Below are positions 33,313-41,055 of a stretch of DNA of 42,092 nucleotides, in pieces. Source of the DNA: an uncultured Lachnospiraceae bacterium (lineage in GTDB: Bacteria; Bacillota; Clostridia; Lachnospirales; Lachnospiraceae); assembly GCA_944377325.1 (NCBI GenBank), contig CALWEP010000064.1, positions 1-42,092 of the forward strand, read 5' to 3'. The notes under the pieces are model-generated. The model was given only the letters and a program-made list of their open reading frames with translations. It searched no databases and had not been told where the DNA came from. The first letter of the stretch is position 1, and every line of letters starts with the position of its first letter. Position numbers and translations under genes: made by a program.

Positions 33313-33341
33313 ATCTTAGCAGAATGCGGCGTATATTGCAA
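33313..33341 (-). promoter_or_regulatory. Predicted asnA promoter
   Basis: On the minus strand TTGCAA (33341-33336) and TAAGAT (33318-33313) are 17 bases apart. The leader to the asnA start is about 25 bases, with no room for a T-box or other leader regulator. Confidence 0.7.
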
Positions 33342-33403
33342 GAAAATTCTTGGTGCGGCCGGGGAATTTCGCCTCCTTTTCTTCTGTAAAACGGCCAAAG
33401 CCA

Positions 33404-33457
33404 TTGCGGCAGGGGAGGGAAATGTGATATGGTAGTAGGCAGACCGGACGGGTCCGG
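33404..33457 (+). promoter_or_regulatory. Candidate promoter and palindrome upstream of tsaC
   Basis: TTGCGG (33404-33409) and TATGGT (33428-33433) are 18 bases apart with an extended -10 TGA. The palindrome CCGGAC-gg-GTCCGG (33444-33457) follows within the early transcribed region. It could be an operator or an mRNA hairpin. The rest of the 230-base gap between asnA and tsaC shows nothing else I recognise. Confidence 0.4.
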
Positions 33458-33511
33458 GGAAACGGGAGGCGGTTTCGGAAAAGCGGCTTTTGAAAAGAGG
33501 GATATTCATAT

Positions 33512-34582
33512 ATGAAGACAGAGAGAATCACAGTAAAGGACAGGCTCCATCCTCAGGACGAGGAGCTTAAGAAAGCGGCGGAGCTGCTGAGAAACGGCGG
33601 CCTGGTGGCATTTCCCACGGAGACGGTGTACGGCTTGGGAGCAAACGCCTTGGATGAGGAGGCGGCGAAACGGATCTATGCGGCCAAGGGACGTCCTTCG
33701 GACAATCCCCTCATTGCCCATATTGCAGACGAGGCAGGGCTGGAGCCTCTGGTGGCACAGGTGCCTGAGGCTGGCAGAAAGCTGATGAAGGCGTTCTGGC
33801 CCGGCCCGCTGACCATGATTTTTCCCAAGAGCAGCCTGGTTCCCCACGGAACCACCGGCGGTCTGGATACGGTGGCGGTGCGGATGCCCAGCGATCCGGT
33901 GGCGAACCGGCTGATCGCCCTGGCGGGAGTGCCGGTGGCTGCGCCCAGCGCCAATACCTCGGGAAGGCCCAGCCCCACCACAGCGGATCATGTGTGGGAG
34001 GATATGAACGGCAGGATCGAGATGATTGTGGACGGAGGTCCGGTGGGCATCGGGGTGGAGTCCACCATTGTGGATGTGACCGGCCCGGTTCCCATGCTCC
34101 TGCGGCCGGGGGCGATCACCATGGAAATGCTCAGGGACCTGTTGGGAGAGGTGGAGATTGACCCGGCGATCGCAGGCCCCATGAGTCCGGACGCCCATCC
34201 CAAAGCTCCAGGCATGAAATACCGCCACTATGCCCCTAAGGCAGATATGACGCTGGTGGAAGGAGAGCCGGAGGCCATGGCGGCGGAAATCTGCCGTCTG
34301 GCGGAGGAAAGCCTGAGGCAGGGCAGAAAGGTGGGAATCATCTGCACGGAGGAGACCAGACACCGGTATCCGGAGGAGCTGACGGCCGCAGCCAGGGTAC
34401 GGAGCATGGGCATGAGATCGAAGGAGGAGACCATTGCGCACAACCTCTACGCCGTTCTCAGGGAATTTGACGAGGAGGAGACAGACTGCATCTTCTGTGA
34501 GGCCTTTCCCACTGCGGAGCTGGGACAGGCTATTATGAACCGCCTGACGAAGGCGGCGGGACACAAGATCATAAAAGTATGA
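33512..34582 (+). CDS. tsaC: Threonylcarbamoyl-AMP synthase (Sua5/YwlC type)
   Basis: Long-form L-threonylcarbamoyladenylate synthase of 356 residues, first step of t6A37 modification in ANN-decoding tRNAs. The YrdC domain (about 20-205) has FPTETVYGLGANA, AAKGRPSDNPL and APSANTSGRPSPT. A GMKYRHYAPKAD linker leads to the C-terminal Sua5 domain (about 245-356). A GAGGG site precedes the ATG with A+T-rich spacing. It heads a run of plus-strand housekeeping genes; the dCMP deaminase follows after 42 bases. Confidence 0.95.
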   Translation: MKTERITVKDRLHPQDEELKKAAELLRNGGLVAFPTETVYGLGANALDEEAAKRIYAAKGRPSDNPLIAHIADEAGLEPLVAQVPEAGRKLMKAFWPGPLTMIFPKSSLVPHGTTGGLDTVAVRMPSDPVANRLIALAGVPVAAPSANTSGRPSPTTADHVWEDMNGRIEMIVDGGPVGIGVESTIVDVTGPVPMLLRPGAITMEMLRDLLGEVEIDPAIAGPMSPDAHPKAPGMKYRHYAPKADMTLVEGEPEAMAAEICRLAEESLRQGRKVGIICTEETRHRYPEELTAAARVRSMGMRSKEETIAHNLYAVLREFDEEETDCIFCEAFPTAELGQAIMNRLTKAAGHKIIKV

Positions 34583-34624
34583 GGGATGACGGCGGAAACA
34601 GCCGGATCAGAGGAGGAACGGACG

Positions 34625-35119
34625 ATGTCACAGAAAAGAACGGATTATATCACATGGGATGAATATTTTATGGGCGTGGCCATGCTGGCGGCAAAACGGT
34701 CCAAGGACCCAAGCACTCAGGTGGGAGCCTGCATAGTGAGCCAGGACAACAAGATCCTTTCCATGGGCTACAACGGTTTTCCAAAGGGCTGCTCCGACGA
34801 TGAATTTCCTTGGGGGAAGGAGCATCAGGAGGATGACCCCTACAATTCCAAATATTTCTATTCCACCCACAGCGAGCTGAACGCCATTTTGAATTACCGG
34901 GGAGGAAGCCTGGAGGGGAGCAAGCTTTACGTGACGCTGTTCCCCTGCAATGAATGTGCCAAGGCAATCATTCAGGCAGGGATCAAGACCCTGATATATA
35001 AGGAAGACAAGTATGCGGACACCCCTGCCGTGCGGGCGTCCAAGAGGATGCTCAATGCGGCGGGAGTCCGCTATTATCAGTATCAGCCTACCGGCAGAAA
35101 AATTACGCTGGAGGTATGA
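34625..35119 (+). CDS. Deoxycytidylate (dCMP) deaminase
   Basis: Zinc-dependent deaminase of 164 residues, converting dCMP to dUMP for thymidylate synthesis. It has YITWDEYFMGVAMLAAKRSKDPSTQVG at the start, the zinc motif HSELNAI (usual HAE, here HSE) and PCNECAKAI. This ComEB/Dcd-type layout can also be seen in competence operons, but the rest of such an operon is absent. GAGGAGGAA precedes ATG 34625. It is 13 bases upstream of the radical SAM gene. Confidence 0.94.
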   Translation: MSQKRTDYITWDEYFMGVAMLAAKRSKDPSTQVGACIVSQDNKILSMGYNGFPKGCSDDEFPWGKEHQEDDPYNSKYFYSTHSELNAILNYRGGSLEGSKLYVTLFPCNECAKAIIQAGIKTLIYKEDKYADTPAVRASKRMLNAAGVRYYQYQPTGRKITLEV

Positions 35120-35132
35120 CGAGAGGGAAAAG

Positions 35133-36806
35133 ATGAAATTTATGCTGGCGGCGGTTAACGCCAAATATATTCACTCCAATCTGGGAGTCTACAGCCTGAA
35201 GGCGTACGGGCAGAAAAAGGTTCCGGGGCTGGAGGCGGAGATCGGAGAATACACGATCAATCAGCAGACGGATCAGATTCTGCAGGATATTTACTTAAGG
35301 AAGCCGGATTTCCTGGGCTTTTCCTGCTATATCTGGAACATCAGCTGCATACTGGAGCTGGGGCGGGATCTTTCCCGCCTCTTGCCCCATACCGGGATCT
35401 GGCTGGGAGGGCCGGAGGTATCCTGCCGCGCCCGGGAGCTGATGGAGCAGGAGCCGTGGATCAGCGGGATCATGGCCGGAGAGGGGGAGGAGACCTTCGC
35501 CCAGCTGTCTGCCGCTTTGAAAGACGTAGTTTCTCCGGAGTCCATAGACGGCATTGTGTGGAGACAGGGGGACAGGATTCTGCAGAACCGGCCCAGAGCG
35601 CCTATTTCCATGGACGATCTTCCTTTCTGCTACCAAGAGACGGAAGGCTTCGAAAACAGAATCATCTATTACGAAAGCAGTCGGGGCTGCCCGTTTTCCT
35701 GCAGCTACTGCCTTTCTTCCATAGATAAGGCCGTCCGGTTCCGCAGTCTGGACAAGGTGCGGCAGGAGCTGGACTTTTTCCTGGAAAAACGAGTGCCTCA
35801 GGTCAAGTTCATAGACCGTACCTTCAACTGCAGAAAGAGTCATTCCATGGCGATATGGACCCATATTCTGGAGCATGACAACGGTGTGACCAATTTTCAT
35901 TTTGAAATTTCCGCCGATCTGCTGGATGATGAAGAGCTGGAGCTTTTGGGAAAAATGCGGCCCGGGCTGGTACAGCTGGAAATAGGCGTCCAGAGCACCA
36001 ATCCGCTTACTCTGCGGGAAATCCGGCGAAAGACCGACCTGGTGCGGCTGAAGGCGGCGGTAGACAGAATCAACGGATTTCATAACGTTCATCAGCACCT
36101 GGACCTGATCGCTGGTCTGCCCTATGAGGACTATGACAGCTTTTGCCGGTCTTTTGATCAGGTCTACGAGATGAAGCCGGAACAGCTTCAGCTGGGCTTC
36201 CTGAAGGTGCTGAGCGGCTCTCCCATGGAAGCGGCGGCGAAGAAATACGGCTTGGTGTGGCGAAGCAGTCCGCCCTATGAGGTGCTGCGGACCGACTGGA
36301 TCTCCTACGGGGATCTGATCCGCTTAAAGGGTGTGGAGGATATGGTTGAGGTCTACTACAACAGCCGGCAGTTTACGGAAACCGTTGAGGAGCTGGCGAA
36401 GGAATTTTCGGGACCGTTCGAATTTTTCCGGAGTCTGGCGGAGTATTATGAGAAAAACGGGCTGGCGGGCATAAGCCACAGCCGGTTGGCCAGATATGAG
36501 ATTCTGTATCGGTTCATCCTGGAAAAGGGACTGGACGCGGGAAAATACGGAGATCTGCTGATCACCGATTTGTATCTGAGGGAGAATGCAAAGAGCCGCC
36601 CGTTCTTCGCCCCGGACCTGCGGGCCTGCAGGGAGGAGCTGAGGCCGTTTTACAGAGACAGAGAAGAACGGCAGCACATTCACATAGAGGTGCTGAGAGA
36701 CGGAAGAATTCTGGCCTTTGACTACGGAAAGAGGGATCCTCTGACGAAAAACGCCGCGTTGGAGACGGTGGGAAGACTGGAGCTCGGAACAGGACAAAAG
36801 GTATAG
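35133..36806 (+). CDS. B12-binding radical SAM protein with DUF4080 domain
   Basis: Protein of 557 residues. An N-terminal Rossmann-like cobalamin-binding-type domain (about 1-135) is followed by a radical SAM core with the iron-sulphur motif C186-x3-C190-x2-C193 (RGCPFSCSYC) and a C-terminal DUF4080 region (about 370-555). The cobalamin domain lacks the classic DxHxxG motif in an obvious form, so B12 may be bound base-off differently or not at all. The substrate is unknown. ATG 35133 (GAGAGGG upstream) was preferred over a longer reading inside the deaminase gene. Confidence 0.88.
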   Translation: MKFMLAAVNAKYIHSNLGVYSLKAYGQKKVPGLEAEIGEYTINQQTDQILQDIYLRKPDFLGFSCYIWNISCILELGRDLSRLLPHTGIWLGGPEVSCRARELMEQEPWISGIMAGEGEETFAQLSAALKDVVSPESIDGIVWRQGDRILQNRPRAPISMDDLPFCYQETEGFENRIIYYESSRGCPFSCSYCLSSIDKAVRFRSLDKVRQELDFFLEKRVPQVKFIDRTFNCRKSHSMAIWTHILEHDNGVTNFHFEISADLLDDEELELLGKMRPGLVQLEIGVQSTNPLTLREIRRKTDLVRLKAAVDRINGFHNVHQHLDLIAGLPYEDYDSFCRSFDQVYEMKPEQLQLGFLKVLSGSPMEAAAKKYGLVWRSSPPYEVLRTDWISYGDLIRLKGVEDMVEVYYNSRQFTETVEELAKEFSGPFEFFRSLAEYYEKNGLAGISHSRLARYEILYRFILEKGLDAGKYGDLLITDLYLRENAKSRPFFAPDLRACREELRPFYRDREERQHIHIEVLRDGRILAFDYGKRDPLTKNAALETVGRLELGTGQKV

Positions 36807-36828
36807 AAGGGAAAAAAGGACAGACACT

Positions 36829-37488
36829 ATGGGAAAACGGGAAACAAAAGCGGAAAAGGCAGCAAGGGCGGAGCAGGTGCTCAGCCGGCTGGATCAGGAA
36901 TACGGTACGCAGCTGCGCTGCTATCTGGAGCATGAAACGCCGTGGCAGCTGCTGATTGCCGTGATTCTCAGCGCCCAGTGCACCGATGCCAGAGTCAATC
37001 TGGTGACAAGGGAGCTGTTTAAAAAATACGACACGCTGGAAAAGTTTGCCTGGGCGGAGCCGGAAGAGCTGGAGCAGGACATCCGGTCCATCGGCTTTTA
37101 CCGTATGAAGGCAAAAAACATTATCTCCTGCTGCCGCACTCTGGTGACGGAATACGGAGGCAGGGTGCCGGAGCGGATGGAGGAGCTCACTGCCCTGGCG
37201 GGAGTGGGAAGGAAGACGGCCAACGTGATCCGGGGAAATATTTACGGGGAACCCAGCATAGTGGTGGACACACACGTAAAGCGCATTTCCAGGAAGCTGG
37301 GCTTCGCCCGGGAGGAGGATCCGGAGAAGATCGAATATGAGCTGATGAAGCTGCTGCCGAAGGACCACTGGATTCTGTGGAACATTCATATCATTACTTT
37401 GGGGCGTACGGTCTGCACCGCCAGAAATCCCCGGTGCGGGGAATGCTTTCTGAGGGATCTCTGCCCCGCCGGAGGAATGCAGTCATGA
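36829..37488 (+). CDS. nth: Endonuclease III
   Basis: Base-excision DNA glycosylase/AP lyase of 219 residues for oxidised pyrimidines. The helix-hairpin-helix ALAGVGRKTANVI carries catalytic Lys129; catalytic Asp147 lies in VVDTHVKRIS. The 4Fe-4S cluster motif is complete: Cys196-x6-Cys203-x2-Cys206-x5-Cys212. The start follows GAAGGGAAAAAAGG-type purines. It overlaps the exonuclease gene by 4 bases. Confidence 0.97.
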   Translation: MGKRETKAEKAARAEQVLSRLDQEYGTQLRCYLEHETPWQLLIAVILSAQCTDARVNLVTRELFKKYDTLEKFAWAEPEELEQDIRSIGFYRMKAKNIISCCRTLVTEYGGRVPERMEELTALAGVGRKTANVIRGNIYGEPSIVVDTHVKRISRKLGFAREEDPEKIEYELMKLLPKDHWILWNIHIITLGRTVCTARNPRCGECFLRDLCPAGGMQS

Positions 37489-38204
37489 TCGGAACGTATA
37501 CGGCTGTGGACGTGGAGACCACGGGACTGGACCCCAAGACGGAACGGATCCTGGAGATCGGGGCGGTACGGGTGGAAAACGGAAAAGAAACGGGGGTATT
37601 TTCCCGTCTGATCAATCCCAGAAGGGAAATCTCCCCGCGCATTACGGAGCTTACGGGAATTACGGGAGAAATGGTGGAGAACTGTCCGGAGATCGGTCAG
37701 GTGATGGAAGAATTTCTGGATTTCTGCGGAGAGGGCCCCATTCTGGGTCACCATGTGATTTTTGATTACAGCTTTCTCCTGCGGGCTTCAGTGAACAGAG
37801 GGCTTTCCTTTCGGCGGGACGGAATTGACACCCTGAAGCTCTGCCGGAAGTTCATGCCGGAGGGGGAGAAAAAGAACCTGGGAGCCGCCTGCGCGTATTT
37901 CGGGATAGAACTTCGGAATGCCCATCGGGCTGTCTCCGATGCCCGGGCAGCTCATCTGCTGTATGGAAAGATGGCTGAAATTTTCGGAAAAGAGGCGGAG
38001 GAGGCGTTTCTTCCCAAGCCTCTGGAATATAAGGCAAAAAGGGAGCAGCCCGCCTCAAAAAGGCAAAAAGACCTATTGCGTGATTTATTAAAATATCATA
38101 AAATAACACTATCTGCGCAAATGGATGACCTGAGCAGAAATGAAATTTCCCGGATCACGGATAAAATTATTTCCCAGTATGGGAGGATCCGGCAAAAGAG
38201 GTGA
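37485..38204 (+). CDS. DEDDh 3'-5' exonuclease (DNA polymerase III epsilon-like)
   Basis: Exonuclease of 239 residues with the DEDDh residues in VDVETTGLDP (Asp, Glu), GHHVIFDYSFL (Asp) and NAHRAVSDARAAH (His, Asp). After the nuclease domain (about 1-170) a basic tail (about 180-239) could help DNA binding. It resembles DnaQ or the exonuclease part of PolC but stands alone; a repair role with nth is likely from coupling. ATG 37485 overlaps the nth stop (ATGA) with GGAGG upstream. The tail is A+T-rich. Confidence 0.9.
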   Translation: MIGTYTAVDVETTGLDPKTERILEIGAVRVENGKETGVFSRLINPRREISPRITELTGITGEMVENCPEIGQVMEEFLDFCGEGPILGHHVIFDYSFLLRASVNRGLSFRRDGIDTLKLCRKFMPEGEKKNLGAACAYFGIELRNAHRAVSDARAAHLLYGKMAEIFGKEAEEAFLPKPLEYKAKREQPASKRQKDLLRDLLKYHKITLSAQMDDLSRNEISRITDKIISQYGRIRQKR

Positions 38205-38210
38205 AAAAAT

Positions 38211-38324
38211 ATGATGAATATGAAGGATAAAAAAACGAGAAAGATCGTTTCCACGATCATTGTGATTATTCTGGTGGCGGCTATGGTGCTTCCCATGGTA
38301 TCTGCCCTTTACTCCGCATTCTGA
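38211..38324 (+). CDS. 37-residue single-pass membrane peptide
   Basis: Very short gene with a basic N-terminus (KDKKTRKIV) and one hydrophobic helix (STIIVIILVAAMVLPMVSAL). AGAGGTG lies 7-8 bases before ATG 38211, and ATG 38214 is also in frame. Layout and size recall Prli42-like or DUF4044-like peptides of Bacillota; Prli42 tethers the stressosome in Listeria, but identity here is unproven. It fits the 151-base gap between the exonuclease and VanW genes. Probably real because of its ribosome site, clean helix and placement. Confidence 0.65.
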   Translation: MMNMKDKKTRKIVSTIIVIILVAAMVLPMVSALYSAF

Positions 38325-38355
38325 CGGGCGGGGAGTTTGCTGAGCGAGGAGAGTT

Positions 38356-39900
38356 ATGAAGAATCGGATTTGGAAAATCGGGGTTTTGACCGTCTGCCTG
38401 GCGGGAGGCTTCGCCTTTGGCTCAGGTACGGCCGCCGAGGCTGCCGGACTGCCGGAGGGACTGAAGGCAGGAGGACAGGAGCTGGGAGGTCTGAGCAGAG
38501 AAGAGGCGGACAGAAAAATTGAAGAGTATGTAAACGGTCTGCAGGACAGAATCATTTCCATTCAGCTGGGAGATGAGACGCTGGAGGCGTCCTCCGCAGA
38601 GCTGGGCGTTTACTGGAGCAACAAGGATGTGGTGGACGAGGCGGTCTCCGGCCTGACGGAAGGCAACCTGCTGAAGCGCTACAAGGCGCTGACAGATTTA
38701 AAGCAGCAGGGAGAGGAGCTTCCGGTGGAGCTTTCTGTGGACGAGGAAAAGCTCACGGCTCTGATGACGGAGTCTCTGGGAGGAATGGAAAACGGGCCGA
38801 AGGACGCTTCCATTACCAGGGAGAACGGAGAATTTGTGATTACTCCGTCGGAGAAGGGGATGGCTGTGGACGCAGCCGCAACGGCAGAGGCGGTAAATAC
38901 GGCCCTGGCGGCAGCTGGAGACGGCCCGGTAACGGCGGAGGCGGCAGTTACCGAGGCAGATCCGGCCGTTACCACGGAGATGCTTTCCTCCATTCAGGAT
39001 GTGCTGGGAACCTTTACCACGGATTTCAGCACCAGCGGATGGGCCAGAGCGAAAAACCTGGAAGTGGGAGCTCAGAAGATCAACGGCCATGTGCTCATGC
39101 CCGGGGAGACGCTGTCCGGCTATGAGTGCCTTCAGCCGTTTACGAAGGCGAACGGCTATGAGTCGGCAGCTTCCTATGAAAACGGCCAGGTGGTGGACAG
39201 TATCGGCGGAGGCGTCTGCCAGATCGCTACCACCATGTACAACATGGCTTTGGAGGCGGAGCTGGAGATTACTCAGAGACAGAACCACTCCATGATTGTG
39301 ACCTATGTGAAGCCGTCCATGGACGCAGCCATTGCAGGTACTTATAAGGATATTAAGATTACAAATAATTACAGCACGCCTATTTATATAGAGGCGTATA
39401 CATCAGGCCGGAAGCTGACCTTCACCTGCTACGGCCAGGAGACCCGCCCGGACAACCGGGAGGTGGAATACGTATCGGAAACTCTTGGAAGGACGGATCC
39501 GGGAGCGCCCATTGAACGGGTCAACAATGCTCTGGCCCCCGGAGCCAGAATAAAAGTGTCCTCCGGCCATGTGGGCATGCGTTCCAGGCTCTGGAAGGTG
39601 GTAAAAGTGGACGGCGTGGAAACGGAGAGAACGCTGCTGAGCACGGATACCTACAATGCCTCCAAGGCCGTTTATGAGGTGGGACCGGCTGCGCCTGCGG
39701 AGACGCCGGCGCCTGCGGAAACGACTCCCGCGGAGACGCCGCCGGCAGAACAGACTCCGGAGCCTGTAGAGGGAGTAAGCGGAGGACCGGGAGTGTCCAT
39801 GGGACCGGCTGCCGCTCCCGCTCAGACGGAAGCTCCTGCTGCGCCTGCGGAGACATCGGCCGCTCCCGTTCCCGAAGTTCCGGCAGGGCCGACAGCCTGA
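38356..39900 (+). CDS. VanW-family exported protein with PG-binding region and Pro/Ala tail
   Basis: Protein of 514 residues. A signal peptide (about 1-29, ending TAAEAAG) is followed by a PG_binding_4-like region (about 60-215). Next is a VanW domain (about 225-385) with NGHVLMPGETLSGYE, SIGGGVCQIATTMYNMAL and RQNHSMIVTYV. A G5-like or linker section then ends in a low-complexity Ala/Pro/Glu/Thr tail (about 440-514) with repeated APAET units that could span the wall. VanW function is poorly known; it occurs with some vancomycin clusters but is also general in Clostridia, and no van ligase genes are here. Confidence 0.9.
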   Translation: MKNRIWKIGVLTVCLAGGFAFGSGTAAEAAGLPEGLKAGGQELGGLSREEADRKIEEYVNGLQDRIISIQLGDETLEASSAELGVYWSNKDVVDEAVSGLTEGNLLKRYKALTDLKQQGEELPVELSVDEEKLTALMTESLGGMENGPKDASITRENGEFVITPSEKGMAVDAAATAEAVNTALAAAGDGPVTAEAAVTEADPAVTTEMLSSIQDVLGTFTTDFSTSGWARAKNLEVGAQKINGHVLMPGETLSGYECLQPFTKANGYESAASYENGQVVDSIGGGVCQIATTMYNMALEAELEITQRQNHSMIVTYVKPSMDAAIAGTYKDIKITNNYSTPIYIEAYTSGRKLTFTCYGQETRPDNREVEYVSETLGRTDPGAPIERVNNALAPGARIKVSSGHVGMRSRLWKVVKVDGVETERTLLSTDTYNASKAVYEVGPAAPAETPAPAETTPAETPPAEQTPEPVEGVSGGPGVSMGPAAAPAQTEAPAAPAETSAAPVPEVPAGPTA

Positions 39901-39922
39901 GAGCGGCGGGAGGCAGGACTCC

Positions 39923-40513
39923 ATGAAAAAGATTGAAAGAGAAAACACCGGCCTGATGGAGGCCGGTCAGGATCTGGTGGCCGCCGGATACGCCGGCTGT
40001 GAAGGAGCTGCGGTGATCGCCGGGGCGAAGAGAGAGGAGCTGCTGGCCAGATTTTCCGGTTCCTATGCGGATCAGGCCGCCGCTGCCTTCTGCGGTCCCC
40101 TTCCCGGGGATTTCCGGTATTGGCAGCTTATGGGCGCATCCGAATATGAACCGGCGGGAGAGGGAGGGATTCTGACGGCTCTGTGGAACCTGTCAGGAGC
40201 CTACGGCTTGGGAATTGAGTTTAACCTGAGACGGATTCCTTTAAGGCAGGATACGGTGGAGATCTGCGAGTTTTACGGACTGAATCCCTACCGCCTTCTG
40301 TCAGGAGGCTGTGCCGTTCTGGCTGCGGCAAACGGCGGACGCTTGGCGGAACGCCTGGAGGCGGCAGGGATCCCGGCGGCAGTGATCGGGAGAGTGAAGA
40401 GGGGAATTGCCAGAGAGATCCTTACCGATGAGGGGACGGGATATTTGGAACGCCCTCAGGAGGACGAACTGAAAAAAGTGCTTCCTTCGTATTTCGAGGA
40501 AAGCAGGGAATAG
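39923..40513 (+). CDS. AIR-synthase-related C-terminal domain protein (half-length)
   Basis: Protein of 196 residues. Sequence such as GGILTALWNLSGAYGLGIEFNLRRIPLRQ, TVEICEFYGLNPYRLLSGG and AAGIPAAVIG matches the C-terminal half of HypE/ThiL-like AIR-synthase-related proteins, called hydrogenase maturation factor-like in Clostridia. The N-terminal ATP-binding half (with GEDCA-like motif) is absent. The missing part is not found in other frames upstream, where the VanW gene lies. It starts 22 bases after VanW. It is either a domain-only paralogue or a decayed gene that kept an intact frame. Confidence 0.7.
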   Translation: MKKIERENTGLMEAGQDLVAAGYAGCEGAAVIAGAKREELLARFSGSYADQAAAAFCGPLPGDFRYWQLMGASEYEPAGEGGILTALWNLSGAYGLGIEFNLRRIPLRQDTVEICEFYGLNPYRLLSGGCAVLAAANGGRLAERLEAAGIPAAVIGRVKRGIAREILTDEGTGYLERPQEDELKKVLPSYFEESRE

Positions 40514-40551
40514 ATGAGAACCTTCCGGAAGAAAATCTTCGGAGGGACAAA

Positions 40552-41055
40552 ATGGGAGAGGAGAGATCAGCGATGAGAGAAAAAATTTTAGCGGTAATTG
40601 AAAAAAACAGCAGGATCAACTTAAAGGATCTGGCCATTCTTCTGGGCGAAAGCGAAGCGGCTGTGGCCAATGAGATCGCGCAGATGGAGAAGGAGCACAT
40701 TATCTGCGGATACCATACTCTGATCGACTGGGACAAAACCGGCGAGGAGAAGGTGACCGCCCTGATTGAGGTAAAGGTAACTCCTCAGCGGGATATGGGC
40801 TTTGACAAGATTGCCGAGCGCATTTACCAGTATAACGAAGTGGAGGCGGTATACCTGATGTCCGGCTCCTTTGACTTTACCATTATTCTGGAGGGCAAGA
40901 CCATGCGCCAGGTGGCCCTGTTTGTGTCTGAGAAGCTGTCTCCCATCGACTCCGTGCTGAGCACCTCCACTCACTTCATTCTGAAGAAGTATAAGGACCA
41001 CGGAACGATTATGCAGAAGGAAGACAAGGATGAAAGGATGTTGATCAGCTTATGA
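40552..41055 (+). CDS. Lrp/AsnC-family transcription regulator
   Basis: Regulator of 167 residues (160 if ATG 40573 is used; both starts have purine sites, GGAGGG for 40552 and GGAGAGGAGAG for 40573). An N-terminal winged helix-turn-helix (INLKDLAILLGESEAAVANEIAQME) precedes an amino-acid-sensing RAM domain (about 70-145; VTALIEVKVTP, EVEAVYLMSGSFDFTIILEG). Its end overlaps the aminotransferase start by 4 bases (ATGA). This regulator-aminotransferase pair suggests that it controls the enzyme in response to an amino acid. Confidence 0.92.
   Translation: MGEERSAMREKILAVIEKNSRINLKDLAILLGESEAAVANEIAQMEKEHIICGYHTLIDWDKTGEEKVTALIEVKVTPQRDMGFDKIAERIYQYNEVEAVYLMSGSFDFTIILEGKTMRQVALFVSEKLSPIDSVLSTSTHFILKKYKDHGTIMQKEDKDERMLISL

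Noticed and set aside
39670..39900. Repeated GCGCCTGCGGAGAC-like units
   Set aside because: They encode the Ala/Pro/Glu/Thr tail of the VanW protein in frame; a low-complexity wall-spanning tail explains them.
38356..39900. Vancomycin resistance locus suggested by the VanW domain
   Set aside because: No vanH/A/X, D-Ala-D-Lac ligase or vanR/S-like pair is adjacent; VanW proteins are widespread in Clostridia without resistance.
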